DNA from: Olsenella sp. An188
GTDB lineage: Bacteria; Actinomycetota; Coriobacteriia; Coriobacteriales; Atopobiaceae
NCBI RefSeq assembly: GCF_002160255.1
Contig: NZ_NFKF01000005.1
Coordinates: 118,569-182,568 of the forward strand
Length of the DNA: 64,000 nt
Reading direction: 5' to 3'
Part shown: positions 55,330 through 63,878 of the stretch, piece after piece
Layout of the letters: every line of letters begins with the position of its first letter
How positions within the stretch are numbered: position 1 is the stretch's first letter
Position numbers and translations under genes: made by a program
Notes under the pieces: model-generated
The model's input: only the letters and a program-made list of their open reading frames with translations
Databases searched by the model: none
What the model was told of the DNA's origin: nothing

Positions 55330-55395
55330 GGTTTCATTCCCTTCTGACTCAGGGCCCGTCGGCCCTTACGTTCTCTGTTGGTTCGAAAGTCGCCC

Positions 55396-56325
55396 CTAGA
55401 GCCGCTCGAGCGTCACGCGCGGGAGGAGCTCGTCGACGAGCGAGCGCTCTGCGGCCTGCGTGCCCGTCTGCATGACGTTCGCCGCGCCGGTGGCCATCGC
55501 CAGGCGCACCGCGTCCTCGAGGTCCATGCCCCTCTCCTGGGCGTAGGCGAGCGCGGCCACCACCGAGTCGCCGGCGCCCACCGTGGAGCCCACCTTGACC
55601 CTGGGGGAGCGGGCGAGAAGAACCCGCTCGCCGTCGGCGACCACGGCGCCCGCGCCGCCCATGGAGACCACGACGCGGCCCACTCCTCCCCGCACGAGCC
55701 GGCGCGCCTCGTCGGCGACCTGGGCCTCGGTCTCGAGCGCGTGCCCGCACAGGCGGGAGAGCTCGGCGTCGTTGGGCTTGGCGAGGAAGGGGCAGGCGTC
55801 GAGGCCGCGGGCGAGCGCCTCGCCGTCGGCGTCGAGGAACACGAGCGCGCCGGCGCCCGCGCAGGCGCGGCACCACGCGTCGTAGGTGCCCACGGGCGCC
55901 CCGGCGGGCAGGCTCCCGGAGAGGACCACCACGTCACCCGCCGCGATCGCGCCCACGAGCGCGGAGAGCATGGCGTCGAGCTGGGCCACGCCGGCCTCGG
56001 GGCCGGGCTCGTTGATGTCGGTGTGGGTCCCGAGCTCGGGGTCGACGACCTTGAGGTTGGTGCGGGTCTCTCCCATGGCCTCGAAGGCCCAGACGTCGAT
56101 GCCCTGCTCGGCGAGCATCGCCTTGATCTTCTCGCCGACGGAGCCGCCGAGCAGTGCCACGGCGCGGCTCGTCCCTCCCAGCTTCGCGATCACCTTGGAC
56201 ACGTTGATCCCCTTGCCGCCCGGGTCCTCGCGCAGGTCCCGTATCCGGTTCACCGAGTCGACGGTGAGGCCCGGGACCGTGGCGGTCTTGTCGAGCGCCG
56301 GGTTGAGCGTGACGGTGTAGATCAT
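55396..56325 (-). CDS. 1-phosphofructokinase-like PfkB kinase
   Basis: A 309-residue ribokinase-fold kinase. MIYTVTLNPALDKTATVPGL and DPGGKGINVSKVIAKLGG are the LacC/FruK/PfkB start motifs; SGSLPAG is near 137, FLAKPNDAEL near 180, and the catalytic GAGDSVVAALAYA near 248. It phosphorylates fructose-1-phosphate, tagatose-6-phosphate or a similar ketose phosphate. Gene context suggests FruK, but the adjoining PTS is of the mannitol type, so the sugar remains open. The promoter and operators lie at 56369-56436. The start has GGAGAGGAC ahead. Confidence 0.87.
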   Translation of the reverse strand: MIYTVTLNPALDKTATVPGLTVDSVNRIRDLREDPGGKGINVSKVIAKLGGTSRAVALLGGSVGEKIKAMLAEQGIDVWAFEAMGETRTNLKVVDPELGTHTDINEPGPEAGVAQLDAMLSALVGAIAAGDVVVLSGSLPAGAPVGTYDAWCRACAGAGALVFLDADGEALARGLDACPFLAKPNDAELSRLCGHALETEAQVADEARRLVRGGVGRVVVSMGGAGAVVADGERVLLARSPRVKVGSTVGAGDSVVAALAYAQERGMDLEDAVRLAMATGAANVMQTGTQAAERSLVDELLPRVTLERL

Positions 56326-56368
56326 GTCCTCTCCTCTCCTGCGGTTCTTCTCGCCCTCTTGTGAAGTT

Positions 56369-56436
56369 GTTGAAACAAAAGTCGATTATCAGCATAACAA
56401 CAAGTCTTGAGCTGTCAAACCAAAAGTCAAAATCGA
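56369..56436 (-). promoter_or_regulatory. Kinase promoter with two GAAACAAAAGT operators
   Basis: On the minus strand TTGACA (56413-56418) and TATGCT (56391-56396) form a promoter with a 16-base spacer. GTTGAAACAAAAGTC (56369-56383) overlaps the start region and GTCAAACCAAAAGTC (56414-56428) overlaps the -35. Both fit one operator, also found twice at 56503-56545, for the DeoR-type regulator at 53190. Confidence 0.75.
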
Positions 56437-56502
56437 GCTAACGCAACCGCTTACCGCTAAAACTGCACCATTTAGCGCCAAGTGCCACGTTCTTCTCGCG
56501 CT

Positions 56503-56545
56503 ATCGAAACAAAAGTTTAGAATCAGAACCGTTGAAACAAAAGTC
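56503..56545 (+). promoter_or_regulatory. Two further GAAACAAAAGT operators on the PTS side
   Basis: ATCGAAACAAAAGTTTAGAATC (56503-56524, core GAAACAAAAGTTTAGAATC) and GTTGAAACAAAAGTC (56531-56545) match the pair on the kinase side, in the same orientation. TAGAAT (56518-56523) may be the PTS -10. The four sites suggest looping or joint repression of both transcripts. Confidence 0.7.
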
Positions 56546-56616
56546 ACGGGTGCGCGAGCGCCCACACTGTTCAACGCGTCGGCCCGTTGCGACGGGCCTC
56601 AGGGAAGGAGGGACCT

Positions 56617-58482
56617 ATGTCGGTTCGCGATGGTCTCTCTCGGTTCGGAAAGTTCCTGAGCGGCATGGTCATGCCCAACATCGGGGCGTTCATCGCCTGG
56701 GGCTTTCTCACGGCACTGTTCATCGACACCGGGTGGCTGCCCAACGAGCAGTTCGCGAGCATCGCCACCCCCATGCTGAGCTACCTCATCCCCGTGCTCA
56801 TCGCCGCCCAGGGCGGCTACCTCACCGGCGGCGACCGCGGGCGCATCGTCGGCGCCATCGCGGTCATCGGCTGCATCGCCGGAGCCCCCGACACCACGAT
56901 GCTCATGGGCGCCATGGTCATGGGCCCCTTCGCGGGCTGGGTCATCAAGACCTTTGACCGCCTCATGGAGGGGCACACCCCCGCGGGCTTCGAGATGCTC
57001 GTCGACAACTTCTCCGTGGGCATCGTCGGCATGCTGCTCTCGATGCTCGGCTACGTGGCCATCGGCCCGGTCATGACCACCATCCTGAGCGTGCTCATGG
57101 GCGGCGTCTCGATCCTCATCCAGTACAGCCTCATGCCGCTGCTCGCCATCTTCATCGAGCCCGCCAAGGTGCTCTTCCTCAACAACGCGATCAACCACGG
57201 CATCTTCACGCCGATCGGCATCGCCCAGGCCCAGGAGACCGGCCGCTCGATCATGTACATGCTCGAGGCGAACCCCGGCCCCGGGCTCGGCGTGCTCCTC
57301 GCGTACTGCTTCTTCTGCAGGGACAAGAAGACGCGTCAGTCCGCCCCCGGCGCGGTGATCATCCACTTCCTCGGCGGCATCCACGAGATCTACTTCCCGT
57401 ACGTGCTCATGAACCCCAAGGTCATCATCGCGCCGATCGTGGGCAACATGTGCGCCATCGCCTGGTTCAGCTTCACCGGCGCCGGGCTCACCTCGGCGGC
57501 CTCGCCCGGCTCGATCATCGCCTTCCTCTCGATGACGCCCTCCGAGTACATGCTCACCAACATCATCGGCGTGGCCATCGCCGCCGCGGTCTCGTTCGTG
57601 ATCGCCGTGCCGCTCGTGCGCTCCATGGCCGTGGCCGACATCGACCAGGCGAGCCAGCAGATGCGCGAGATGAAGGGCACCGCCGAGGCGGCCGTCATCT
57701 CCGACACCGAGGGCGGCAAGATAGTCTTTGCCTGCGACGCGGGCATGGGCTCATCGGCCATGGGCGCCACGCGCTTCCGCAACCGCGTCAAGGCGGAGCG
57801 GCCCGACCTCACCGTGGAGCACTCGAGCGTGGACAGCGTCCCCGCCGACGCCGACATCGTGGTGTGCCAGCGCGTGCTCTCCGAGCGCGCCCGCAAGAGC
57901 GCCCCGAGCGCGCAGATCGTGACCATCGACAACTTCCTCGACGACCCCGCGCTCGACGCGCTCTACGACGCGCTCACCAAGATCAGCCACGCGGCCCAGC
58001 TCATCGAGACCACGCCCGCCCCGGCGCCCGAGCCCGCCGACCAGGAGCGCCCGAGCCTCTCGATCTGCGCGGACGACGTCGTGCTCGGGCTGGCGCCGGT
58101 GGACCGCGAGCGCTGCATCCGCGACTCCGGCGCGCTGCTCGTCGCGCGCGGCTGCGTGGGCGAGCCCTACGTCGACGCCATGGTCGAGCGCGACCGCCTC
58201 ACGAGCGTCTACATCGGCATGGGGATCGCGATCCCGCACGGCACCAACGAGGCGAAGGACAGCGTCGTGCGCACGGGCGTCGTGCTCCAGCAGTACCCCG
58301 AGGGGGTCGACTTCGACGGCGAGCGCGCCCAGCTGGTCTTTGGCATCGCGGGTAGGGGGGAGGAGCACCTCGAGGTGCTGGCCAACATCTGCCGGATCCT
58401 CGAGGACGAGGCCGTGCTCGAGAAGATGAAGACCACCGACGACGTCGACTGGGTCGTCCGCGTGCTCTCCGGCCGCGCCTAG
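56617..58482 (+). CDS. PTS permease of mannitol type, domains IIC-IIB-IIA
   Basis: A 621-residue fused PTS protein that imports and phosphorylates a sugar or sugar alcohol. The IIC domain (1-335) has mannitol-family features: MVMPNIGAFIAWGF, GFEMLVDNFSVGIVGM, NNAINHGIFTPIGI and LLEANPGPGLG-type MLEANPGPGLG. The IIB domain has the phosphocysteine loop VFACDAGMGSSAMGATRFR near 369-387, and IIA the phosphohistidine IAIPHGTNEAK near 540. All sites look intact. A GGCCCGT/ACGGGCC hairpin (56581-56598) precedes GGAAGGAGGG. No mannitol dehydrogenase gene is nearby; the partners are a 1-phosphofructokinase-like kinase and a sorbose-phosphate-type dehydrogenase, so the real substrate may not be mannitol. 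Confidence 0.9.
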   Translation: MSVRDGLSRFGKFLSGMVMPNIGAFIAWGFLTALFIDTGWLPNEQFASIATPMLSYLIPVLIAAQGGYLTGGDRGRIVGAIAVIGCIAGAPDTTMLMGAMVMGPFAGWVIKTFDRLMEGHTPAGFEMLVDNFSVGIVGMLLSMLGYVAIGPVMTTILSVLMGGVSILIQYSLMPLLAIFIEPAKVLFLNNAINHGIFTPIGIAQAQETGRSIMYMLEANPGPGLGVLLAYCFFCRDKKTRQSAPGAVIIHFLGGIHEIYFPYVLMNPKVIIAPIVGNMCAIAWFSFTGAGLTSAASPGSIIAFLSMTPSEYMLTNIIGVAIAAAVSFVIAVPLVRSMAVADIDQASQQMREMKGTAEAAVISDTEGGKIVFACDAGMGSSAMGATRFRNRVKAERPDLTVEHSSVDSVPADADIVVCQRVLSERARKSAPSAQIVTIDNFLDDPALDALYDALTKISHAAQLIETTPAPAPEPADQERPSLSICADDVVLGLAPVDRERCIRDSGALLVARGCVGEPYVDAMVERDRLTSVYIGMGIAIPHGTNEAKDSVVRTGVVLQQYPEGVDFDGERAQLVFGIAGRGEEHLEVLANICRILEDEAVLEKMKTTDDVDWVVRVLSGRA

Positions 58483-58512
58483 CCCGGCCCGCATCCGCGG
58501 CGGTCCGTCCCC

Positions 58513-58543
58513 GCGCCCGGGCGGGAGCGTCTCGCCCGGGCGC
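58513..58543. terminator. Hairpin between the PTS gene and adhE
   Basis: GCGCCCGGGCG (58513-58523) pairs perfectly with CGCCCGGGCGC (58533-58543) around GGAGCGTCT. No T-run follows, so it is at best a weak intrinsic terminator. Confidence 0.55.
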
Positions 58544-58556
58544 CCGGCGGATGTGA

Positions 58557-58565
58557 TGCTATACT
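58557..58565 (+). promoter_or_regulatory. Extended -10 promoter TGCTATACT for adhE
   Basis: TGCTATACT, with the TGC extension used by other strong-looking promoters of the window, lies 105 bases ahead of the adhE start, leaving a leader of about 100 bases. Confidence 0.5.
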
Positions 58566-58670
58566 TCAGGGGATGCAGACGTGTGGCCAAGCCAGACCGC
58601 TTCACCCTGTCCTTTGTACGACCGCGCGCCCGACGCGTCGAGCGTGCGGCCCGAGTAATAGGAGGAACGC

Positions 58671-61292
58671 ATGGCAGACAATGTTCAGACCACGATTGAC
58701 AGCGTCGAGGCGCTGCAGGAACGCATCAAGCAGATGCGCGCCGCGCAGGCTGAGTTCGCCAAGTTCACCCAGGAGCAGGTGGACAAGATCTTCTACGAGG
58801 CCGCGATGGCCGCCAACAAGGCCCGCATCCCGCTGGCCAAGATGGCCGTCGAGGAGACCGGCTACGGCATCATGGAGGACAAGGTCATCAAGAACCACTA
58901 CGCCTCCGAGTACATCTACAACAAGTACAAGAACATGAGGACCTGCGACGTCATCTCCGACGACAAGGCCTTCGGCTACAAGCAGGTCGCCGAGCCCCTC
59001 GGCCTCGTCGCCGCCGTCATCCCGACGACCAACCCCACCTCCACCGCCATCTTCAAGACGCTCATCTGCCTGAAGACGCGCAACGCCATCCTCATCTCCC
59101 CGCACCCGCGCGCCAAGAAGTGCACCGCCGAGGCCGCCCGCATCGTGCGTGACGCCGCCGAGGCCGCCGGCTGCCCCAAGGGCATCATCGACTGGATCGA
59201 CGTGCCCTCGCTCGACATGACCGCCGAGCTCATGCGCTCCGCCGACATCATCCTCGCCACCGGCGGCCCGGGCATGGTCAACGCCGCGTACTCCTCCGGC
59301 AAGCCGGCCCTGGGCGTCGGCCCGGGCAACAACCCCGCCATCATCGACGACACCGCCGACGTCGAGCTCTCCGTGAACTCCATCATCCACTCCAAGACCT
59401 TCGACAACGGCATGATCTGCGCCACCGAGCAGAACGTCATCGTGCTCGACAAGATCTATGACGCCGTGAAGGCCGAGTTCCAGAAGCGCGGCTGCTACTT
59501 CCTGCAGGGCGAGGAGATCGCCAAGGTCGGCAACACCGTCATCGTCAACGGCGGCGTGAACGCCAAGATGGTCGGCCAGCCCGCGCCCAAGATCGCCGAG
59601 GCCGCAGGCGTGGAGGTCCCCGCCAGCACCAAGGTCCTCATCGGCGAGGTCGAGTCCGTCGAGCCCTCCGAGCCCTGGGCCCACGAGAAGCTGACCACCA
59701 TCCTCGGCATGTACCGCGCCTCCGACTGGGAGGACGCGCTCTCCAAGGCCGAGCGCCTCATCGCCGACGGCGGCTACGGCCACACGAGCTCGCTGTTCAT
59801 CGACACGCGCGAGACCGAGAAGATGGCAGAGCACGCCAAGCGCATGAAGACCTGCCGCATCCTCATCAACACCCCGGCTGCCCAGGGCGGCATCGGCGAC
59901 ATCTACAACTTCAAGATGGCCCCGTCGCTCACCCTCGGCTGCGGCTCCTGGGGCGGCAACTCCGTCTCCGGCAACGTCGGCCCCCAGCACCTGCTCAACA
60001 TCAAGTCCGTCGCAGAGAGGCGTGAGAACATGCTGTGGTTCCGTGTTCCCGAGAAGGTCTTCTTCAAGAAGGGCTGCATGCCCGTGGCCCTGCGCGAGCT
60101 CTCCGAGGTCTACGGCAAGAAGCGCGCCTTCATCGTCACCGACTCCTTCCTCTACAAGAGCGGCTTCACCAAGAAGATCGAGGAGTCCCTGGACGAGCAG
60201 GGCATCGTCTACTCCAGCTTCTGGTCCATCTCGCCTGACCCCAAGCTCCAGGACTGCGAGAAGGGCCTCGAGCAGCTCAAGGCCTTCGAGCCCGACTGCA
60301 TCATCGCCATCGGCGGCGGCTCCGCCATGGACGCCGGCAAGATCATGTGGATGATGTACGAGCACCCCGAGGCCAAGTTCGAGGACATGGCCATGGACTT
60401 CATGGACATCCGCAAGCGCGTCTACACCTTCCCGGAGATGGGCCAGAAGGCCTTCTTCGTGGCCATCCCCACCTCCTCCGGCACCGGCTCCGAGGTGACG
60501 CCGTTCTCGATCATCACCGACGCCAACACCGGCACCAAGTGGCCGATCGCCGACTACCAGCTCCTGCCGAACATGGCCATCGTCGACACCGACAACATGA
60601 TGACCCAGCCCAAGGGCCTGACCGCCGCCTCCGGCGTCGACGTGCTCACGCACGCCCTCGAGGCCTACGTCTCCGTGATGTCCTCCGACTACACCGACGG
60701 CCTCGCGCTTCGCGCCATGAAGCTCGTCCTCGAGTACCTCGAGCGCGCCTATGACGACGGCACCGACGTCGAGGCCCGCGACCACATGGCCAACGCGTCC
60801 TGCCTCGCCGGCATGGCCTTCGCCAACGCCTTCCTCGGCGTCAACCACTCGATGGCCCACAAGCTCGGCGCCTACCACCACATTGCCCACGGCCTGGCCA
60901 ACGCCGTCATCCTGACGCGCGTCATGCGCTACAACGCGGCCGAGCGCCCGGTCAAGATGGGCACCTTCCCGCAGTACGACCACCCCAAGACGCTCGCGCG
61001 CTACGCCGAGGCCGGTCGCTTCTGCGGCATCACCGGCAAGGACGACCGCGAGGTGTTCGAGAACTTCGTCGCCCGCATCGAGGAGCTCAAGGCGCATGTG
61101 GGCGTGCCCGAGACGATCGCCGGCTTCGGCGTGACCGAGGAGGACTTCCTCGCCACCATCGACGAGATGTCCGAGAACGCCTTCAACGACCAGTGCACCG
61201 GCGCCAACCCGCGCTACCCGCTCGTGTCCGAGATCAAGGAGCTCTACCTCGACGCCTTCTACGGCCGCGAGGCGACCTCCTACGAGGACTAG
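58671..61292 (+). CDS. adhE: Bifunctional acetaldehyde-CoA/alcohol dehydrogenase
   Basis: An 873-residue fusion. The N-terminal aldehyde dehydrogenase (1-440) has the catalytic cysteine in NGMICATEQNVIV near 249 and the nucleotide-binding GGPGMVNAAYSSGKPALGVGPGN. The C-terminal iron alcohol dehydrogenase (460-873) has IGGGSAMDAGK, PTSSGTGSEVTPFSII and the iron site NHSMAHKLGAYHHIAHG. It converts acetyl-CoA to ethanol, regenerating NAD in fermentation; such enzymes form spirosomes. The start has AGGAGG ahead. Unusually consistent codon use (GCC, ATC, AAG) suggests high expression. Confidence 0.97.
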   Translation: MADNVQTTIDSVEALQERIKQMRAAQAEFAKFTQEQVDKIFYEAAMAANKARIPLAKMAVEETGYGIMEDKVIKNHYASEYIYNKYKNMRTCDVISDDKAFGYKQVAEPLGLVAAVIPTTNPTSTAIFKTLICLKTRNAILISPHPRAKKCTAEAARIVRDAAEAAGCPKGIIDWIDVPSLDMTAELMRSADIILATGGPGMVNAAYSSGKPALGVGPGNNPAIIDDTADVELSVNSIIHSKTFDNGMICATEQNVIVLDKIYDAVKAEFQKRGCYFLQGEEIAKVGNTVIVNGGVNAKMVGQPAPKIAEAAGVEVPASTKVLIGEVESVEPSEPWAHEKLTTILGMYRASDWEDALSKAERLIADGGYGHTSSLFIDTRETEKMAEHAKRMKTCRILINTPAAQGGIGDIYNFKMAPSLTLGCGSWGGNSVSGNVGPQHLLNIKSVAERRENMLWFRVPEKVFFKKGCMPVALRELSEVYGKKRAFIVTDSFLYKSGFTKKIEESLDEQGIVYSSFWSISPDPKLQDCEKGLEQLKAFEPDCIIAIGGGSAMDAGKIMWMMYEHPEAKFEDMAMDFMDIRKRVYTFPEMGQKAFFVAIPTSSGTGSEVTPFSIITDANTGTKWPIADYQLLPNMAIVDTDNMMTQPKGLTAASGVDVLTHALEAYVSVMSSDYTDGLALRAMKLVLEYLERAYDDGTDVEARDHMANASCLAGMAFANAFLGVNHSMAHKLGAYHHIAHGLANAVILTRVMRYNAAERPVKMGTFPQYDHPKTLARYAEAGRFCGITGKDDREVFENFVARIEELKAHVGVPETIAGFGVTEEDFLATIDEMSENAFNDQCTGANPRYPLVSEIKELYLDAFYGREATSYED

Positions 61293-61331
61293 TCCGCACA
61301 GGTTCTTCTCGTTGCCCAGAAGGAGGCAGCA

Positions 61332-62105
61332 ATGGAACTCTCTGAGAACAAGCAGGCCATCGTCGAGCGTCACAACAAGGTCGTCTACGTCGACGGCGAC
61401 CGCATCGTGAAGGTGTTCAAGGCCACCAAGCCGGCGTCCGACGTCTTCAACGAGGCGCTCAACATTGCCCGCGTCACCGAGGCCGGCGTCCGCGTCCCGC
61501 GCGTGCTCGAGGTCTCCCAGGTCGCCGACGGCGCCTGGGCCCTCTCCACGGAGTACGTGGCCGGCGTCACCATGCGCTCGCTCATGGACGCGGCCGAGGG
61601 CACTGACGAGTATGACCGCCTGCTCGAGCAGTTCGTGGACTTCCAGATCGAGATCCAGGGCACGCCCGCCCCGGAGCTCCTCAAGGACCAGAAGACCAAG
61701 ATCGCCGGCATGGTCGGCAAGACGCCCGACCTCGACCCGTCGGTGCGCTACGACCTGCAGATGAGGACCGACCGCATGGCGCCGGGCCACAGCATCTGCC
61801 ACTGCGACTTCAACCCGTCCAACGTGATCGTCGCCGAGGACGGCACGCTCTACGCCTGCGACTGGACCCACGTGACCCGTGGCCTTCCCGAGGCCGACGC
61901 CGCGATGACCTACATCCTCTTCAAGATGTACCACCCCGGCCACGCCGAGGCCTACCTCGACCTCTTCTCCAAGAAGGCCGACGTCGCTAAGCAGAAGGTC
62001 CACTACTGGGTGCCCGTCATGGCCGCCGCCGAGCTCTCCCGCGGCCGCAAGGACGCCGAGGAGTTCCTCCGCAGCCAGGTCGACGTCGCGCTCGACATCG
62101 ACTAG
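61332..62105 (+). CDS. APH-family small-molecule kinase
   Basis: A 257-residue protein kinase-like phosphotransferase. The catalytic loop SICHCDFNPSNVIV (about 153-166) contains the Asp and Asn of the HxDxxxxN motif; YACDWTHVTRG near 176 is the metal-binding DxD/DFG equivalent. The N-terminal lobe has VYVDGDRIVKVFK with the ATP lysine. Phosphorylation of a sugar, choline or other small hydroxyl compound is the usual role of such chromosomal APH proteins; drug resistance is not implied. It lies 39 bases after adhE, with AGAAGGAGG ahead, and a terminator follows, so it is probably co-transcribed with adhE. Confidence 0.85.
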   Translation: MELSENKQAIVERHNKVVYVDGDRIVKVFKATKPASDVFNEALNIARVTEAGVRVPRVLEVSQVADGAWALSTEYVAGVTMRSLMDAAEGTDEYDRLLEQFVDFQIEIQGTPAPELLKDQKTKIAGMVGKTPDLDPSVRYDLQMRTDRMAPGHSICHCDFNPSNVIVAEDGTLYACDWTHVTRGLPEADAAMTYILFKMYHPGHAEAYLDLFSKKADVAKQKVHYWVPVMAAAELSRGRKDAEEFLRSQVDVALDID

Positions 62106-62129
62106 CGCAAGCTAGCCCAAGCGCCTTCG

Positions 62130-62160
62130 GGGCCCGTCAGCCGCGCGCTGGCGGGCCCTT
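62130..62160 (+). terminator. Intrinsic terminator after the APH-family gene
   Basis: GGGCCCGTCAGC pairs with GCTGGCGGGCCC (62130-62158, one G-T pair), loop CGCGC, followed by TTCTCG. A strong stem with a poor T-run. Confidence 0.7.
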
Positions 62161-62267
62161 CTCGTGCGCGCCGGGGATGGTCGGCGCGCCCTGCTCGCGT
62201 GGCTCCCTGACGCGCGGGCGCGAATGGGATAAGCTAGGGGGCATTGACGCTGCGGAAGGGGAGAGAC

Positions 62268-62921
62268 ATGCGAGACAAGCGGACGCTGATCGTTGCGGGG
62301 GCCGCCGTCGTGGTCGTGGCCGCGCTGGCCGCGGCCTTCGCGCTCGGCGCGTTCAGGTCGGACGCCGACCGGGCTCGCGACGTCGCGACCGAGCTGCTCG
62401 AGAGCTACGTCGTGCCCGACCCGGACGAGGGCGGCAACGAGTCCGGGGACGGGGGCTGGCCCGCTGCGGACTTCGGCGACGCCGCGACGATGGAGGCGCT
62501 CGTCCGCTACGGAGTCGACGCGGACGCCTGGCACCGCCACTGCTTTGGCAACTTCTCCTTCGAGGTGGGGGAGGCAAGCACGGACGGGGACTCCGCGAGC
62601 GTGTCGCTGACCGTGACCAACGCGAGCCTCTCCTCTGCCGTGTCCGCCGCCGGAGCGGACTTCGCGGCCTACGCGGAGACGTCCGAGGCACAGGACGCCT
62701 ATGCCGCGGGAGGGCGCGCGGCGCTCTTCTCGTACCTGGTCGAGAGGGTCTACGCCCACCTCGACGCCAACGAGAGCCCCGTCACGACCACGGTCTCGCT
62801 CCCGCTCACGAGGGGGGATGACGGTGGGTGGGTCCCGAGCGTGAGCGGCAACGCGGAGTTCTTCTCGGCCCTCTACGGCGGGTCTGACGTGATTGCGGGG
62901 CTTTCGTCCGCCGCTGAGTGA
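62268..62921 (+). CDS. Membrane-anchored protein of unknown function
   Basis: A 217-residue protein. MRDKRTLIVAGAAVVVVAALAAAFALGAF is an N-terminal anchor without a lipobox cysteine (helix about 7-27). The rest is exported and acidic: PDEGGNESGDGGW, a segment LVRYGVDADAWHRHCFGNFSF, and SLTVTNASLSSAV, like the small secreted helper domains found in Olsenella and relatives (DUF-type repeats with beta strands). One cysteine. It is preceded by GGAAGGGGAG. A surface role is likely but not defined. Confidence 0.7.
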   Translation: MRDKRTLIVAGAAVVVVAALAAAFALGAFRSDADRARDVATELLESYVVPDPDEGGNESGDGGWPAADFGDAATMEALVRYGVDADAWHRHCFGNFSFEVGEASTDGDSASVSLTVTNASLSSAVSAAGADFAAYAETSEAQDAYAAGGRAALFSYLVERVYAHLDANESPVTTTVSLPLTRGDDGGWVPSVSGNAEFFSALYGGSDVIAGLSSAAE

Positions 62922-62953
62922 GCTTGGGTTGTCTGAGGGGGCTTCTCAGGCGT

Positions 62954-63071
62954 TTGTCAGTGGTTTTATCGCGTCTGCGTGTAGCAACCAGGTCAGCCGA
63001 GAGAAAACTGCAGGTCAGAAAATGGCACCTTGCAGGTGATACTTAGGGCGTCCTCAGAAAATCACTGACAA
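62954..63071. repeat. Long inverted repeat between the anchored protein gene and folA
   Basis: TTGTCAGTGGTTTT (62954-62967) faces AAAATCACTGACAA (63058-63071), 13 of 14 bases complementary. The 90-base interior contains CTGCAGGTCAG and TTGCAGGTG. It is A/T-richer than the surroundings and may be a bidirectional transcript end or a mobile remnant. Confidence 0.55.
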
Positions 63072-63121
63072 TCGCGAGGCCGTGCGCAGCTGTCCGTCGC
63101 AGGCGCGTGGCTCGCAGGCGT

Positions 63122-63619
63122 CTAGGCGCGCACGTATGTCACGAAGTCGAAGGCAACGCCTTCGGGCGTGACGCCGCCCTCGCGCACCTCCTCGACGCGC
63201 CAGACCGGGTCCGCGTCGAGGTCGGGGAAGCGGGTGTCGCACGGACGCACGCAGTGGTTCCTGGTGACCACGACGCGCTCGCAGCGGGGCAGCAGTTGGC
63301 GGTAGACCTCGCCGCCGCCGATGACCCACGCCTCGTCCTCGCCCTCCACGGCGAGAAGTGCCTCGTCGATGGCGTGGACCACCTCAACGCCCTCGCGCTC
63401 GAACGTCGCGTCGCGCGTGAGCACCACGTTGCGGCGGTTCTTGAGCGGACGGCCGCCGGGGAAGCTCTCGAGCGTGCGGCGTCCCATGAGGACCGCGTGG
63501 CCCGTCGTGCAGGCGACGAAGTGCCGCATGTCCTCGCGGTTCTCGACCACCATGCCGCCGTCGAGCCCGATGCCCCAGTCGTCGCACACCGCAACGATCG
63601 CGTTCAGCCTGCAAGTCAT
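63122..63619 (-). CDS. folA: Dihydrofolate reductase
   Basis: A 165-residue enzyme that reduces dihydrofolate with NADPH. It begins MTCRLNAIVAVCDDWGIGLDGGM, with the folate-binding AIVAVCDDWGIG; VLMGRRTLESFPGGRPLKNRRNVVLTR is the NADPH region (in sections), and the C-terminal WVIGGGEVYRQLLPRC follows. The length is normal. The start has GAGAGGAAAG ahead. It lies downstream of thyA on the same strand, the usual pair: ThyA makes dihydrofolate and FolA recycles it. Two hairpin elements fill the 259-base gap. Confidence 0.95.
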   Translation of the reverse strand: MTCRLNAIVAVCDDWGIGLDGGMVVENREDMRHFVACTTGHAVLMGRRTLESFPGGRPLKNRRNVVLTRDATFEREGVEVVHAIDEALLAVEGEDEAWVIGGGEVYRQLLPRCERVVVTRNHCVRPCDTRFPDLDADPVWRVEEVREGGVTPEGVAFDFVTYVRA

Positions 63620-63644
63620 GTCTCTTTCCTCTCTGTAAGTAAGG

Positions 63645-63730
63645 GCCCGGCACATTGCCCCGTGCTCAGACAGCTTCGCCGGGCGCAGGACGCCCGGCTG
63701 CAGAACTGCGCGCGGGACAATGTGCCGGGC
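63645..63730 (-). repeat. Variable-arm hairpin element, copy 3, inverted
   Basis: Outer arms GCCCGGCACATTGCCCCG (63645-63662) and its near-inverse (63713-63730) pair in 17 of 18 positions. Between them the core reads, on the minus strand, CGCGCAGTTCTGCAGCCGG, an inner GGGCG-TCCT-GCGCCC stem, and GGCGAAGCTGTCTGAGC. The arm sequence is unrelated to that of copies 1 and 2. Confidence 0.85.
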
Positions 63731-63770
63731 CTGTCGTTGCAGGTCGAAGCGAGAAGGGCGTGTTGTTCCG

Positions 63771-63833
63771 CGCGCAGTTCCGCATGAGCCGGACAGGCCT
63801 GTGGCCTGTCCGTGCGAAGAGGACTGTCTGAGC
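63771..63833 (+). repeat. Variable-arm hairpin element, copy 4, core
   Basis: The core CGCGCAGTTCCGCATGAGCC and GTGCGAAGAGGACTGTCTGAG matches copy 1 almost base for base, but the inner stem is GGACAGGCC-TGT-GGCCTGTCC instead of GGAGGCGCC-AGT-GGCGCCTCC. Outer arms are only partly complementary here, as if decayed. It faces copy 3 across about 40 bases in the thyA-folA gap. Confidence 0.85.
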
Positions 63834-63878
63834 GCCGGGGCAAGGCCCCTCTCGCCTCCCCGCAGGTCAAACCGCGGG

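Noticed and set aside
58602..62003. A 1133-codon open frame on the minus strand opposite adhE
   Set aside because: It is a mirror of the strong G/C third-position bias of adhE; its product is low-complexity (Gly, Val, Asp, His, Leu) and adhE has all catalytic motifs.
61332..62105. Aminoglycoside resistance gene
   Set aside because: Only the general APH fold is visible; its place behind adhE and native codon use fit a metabolic kinase.
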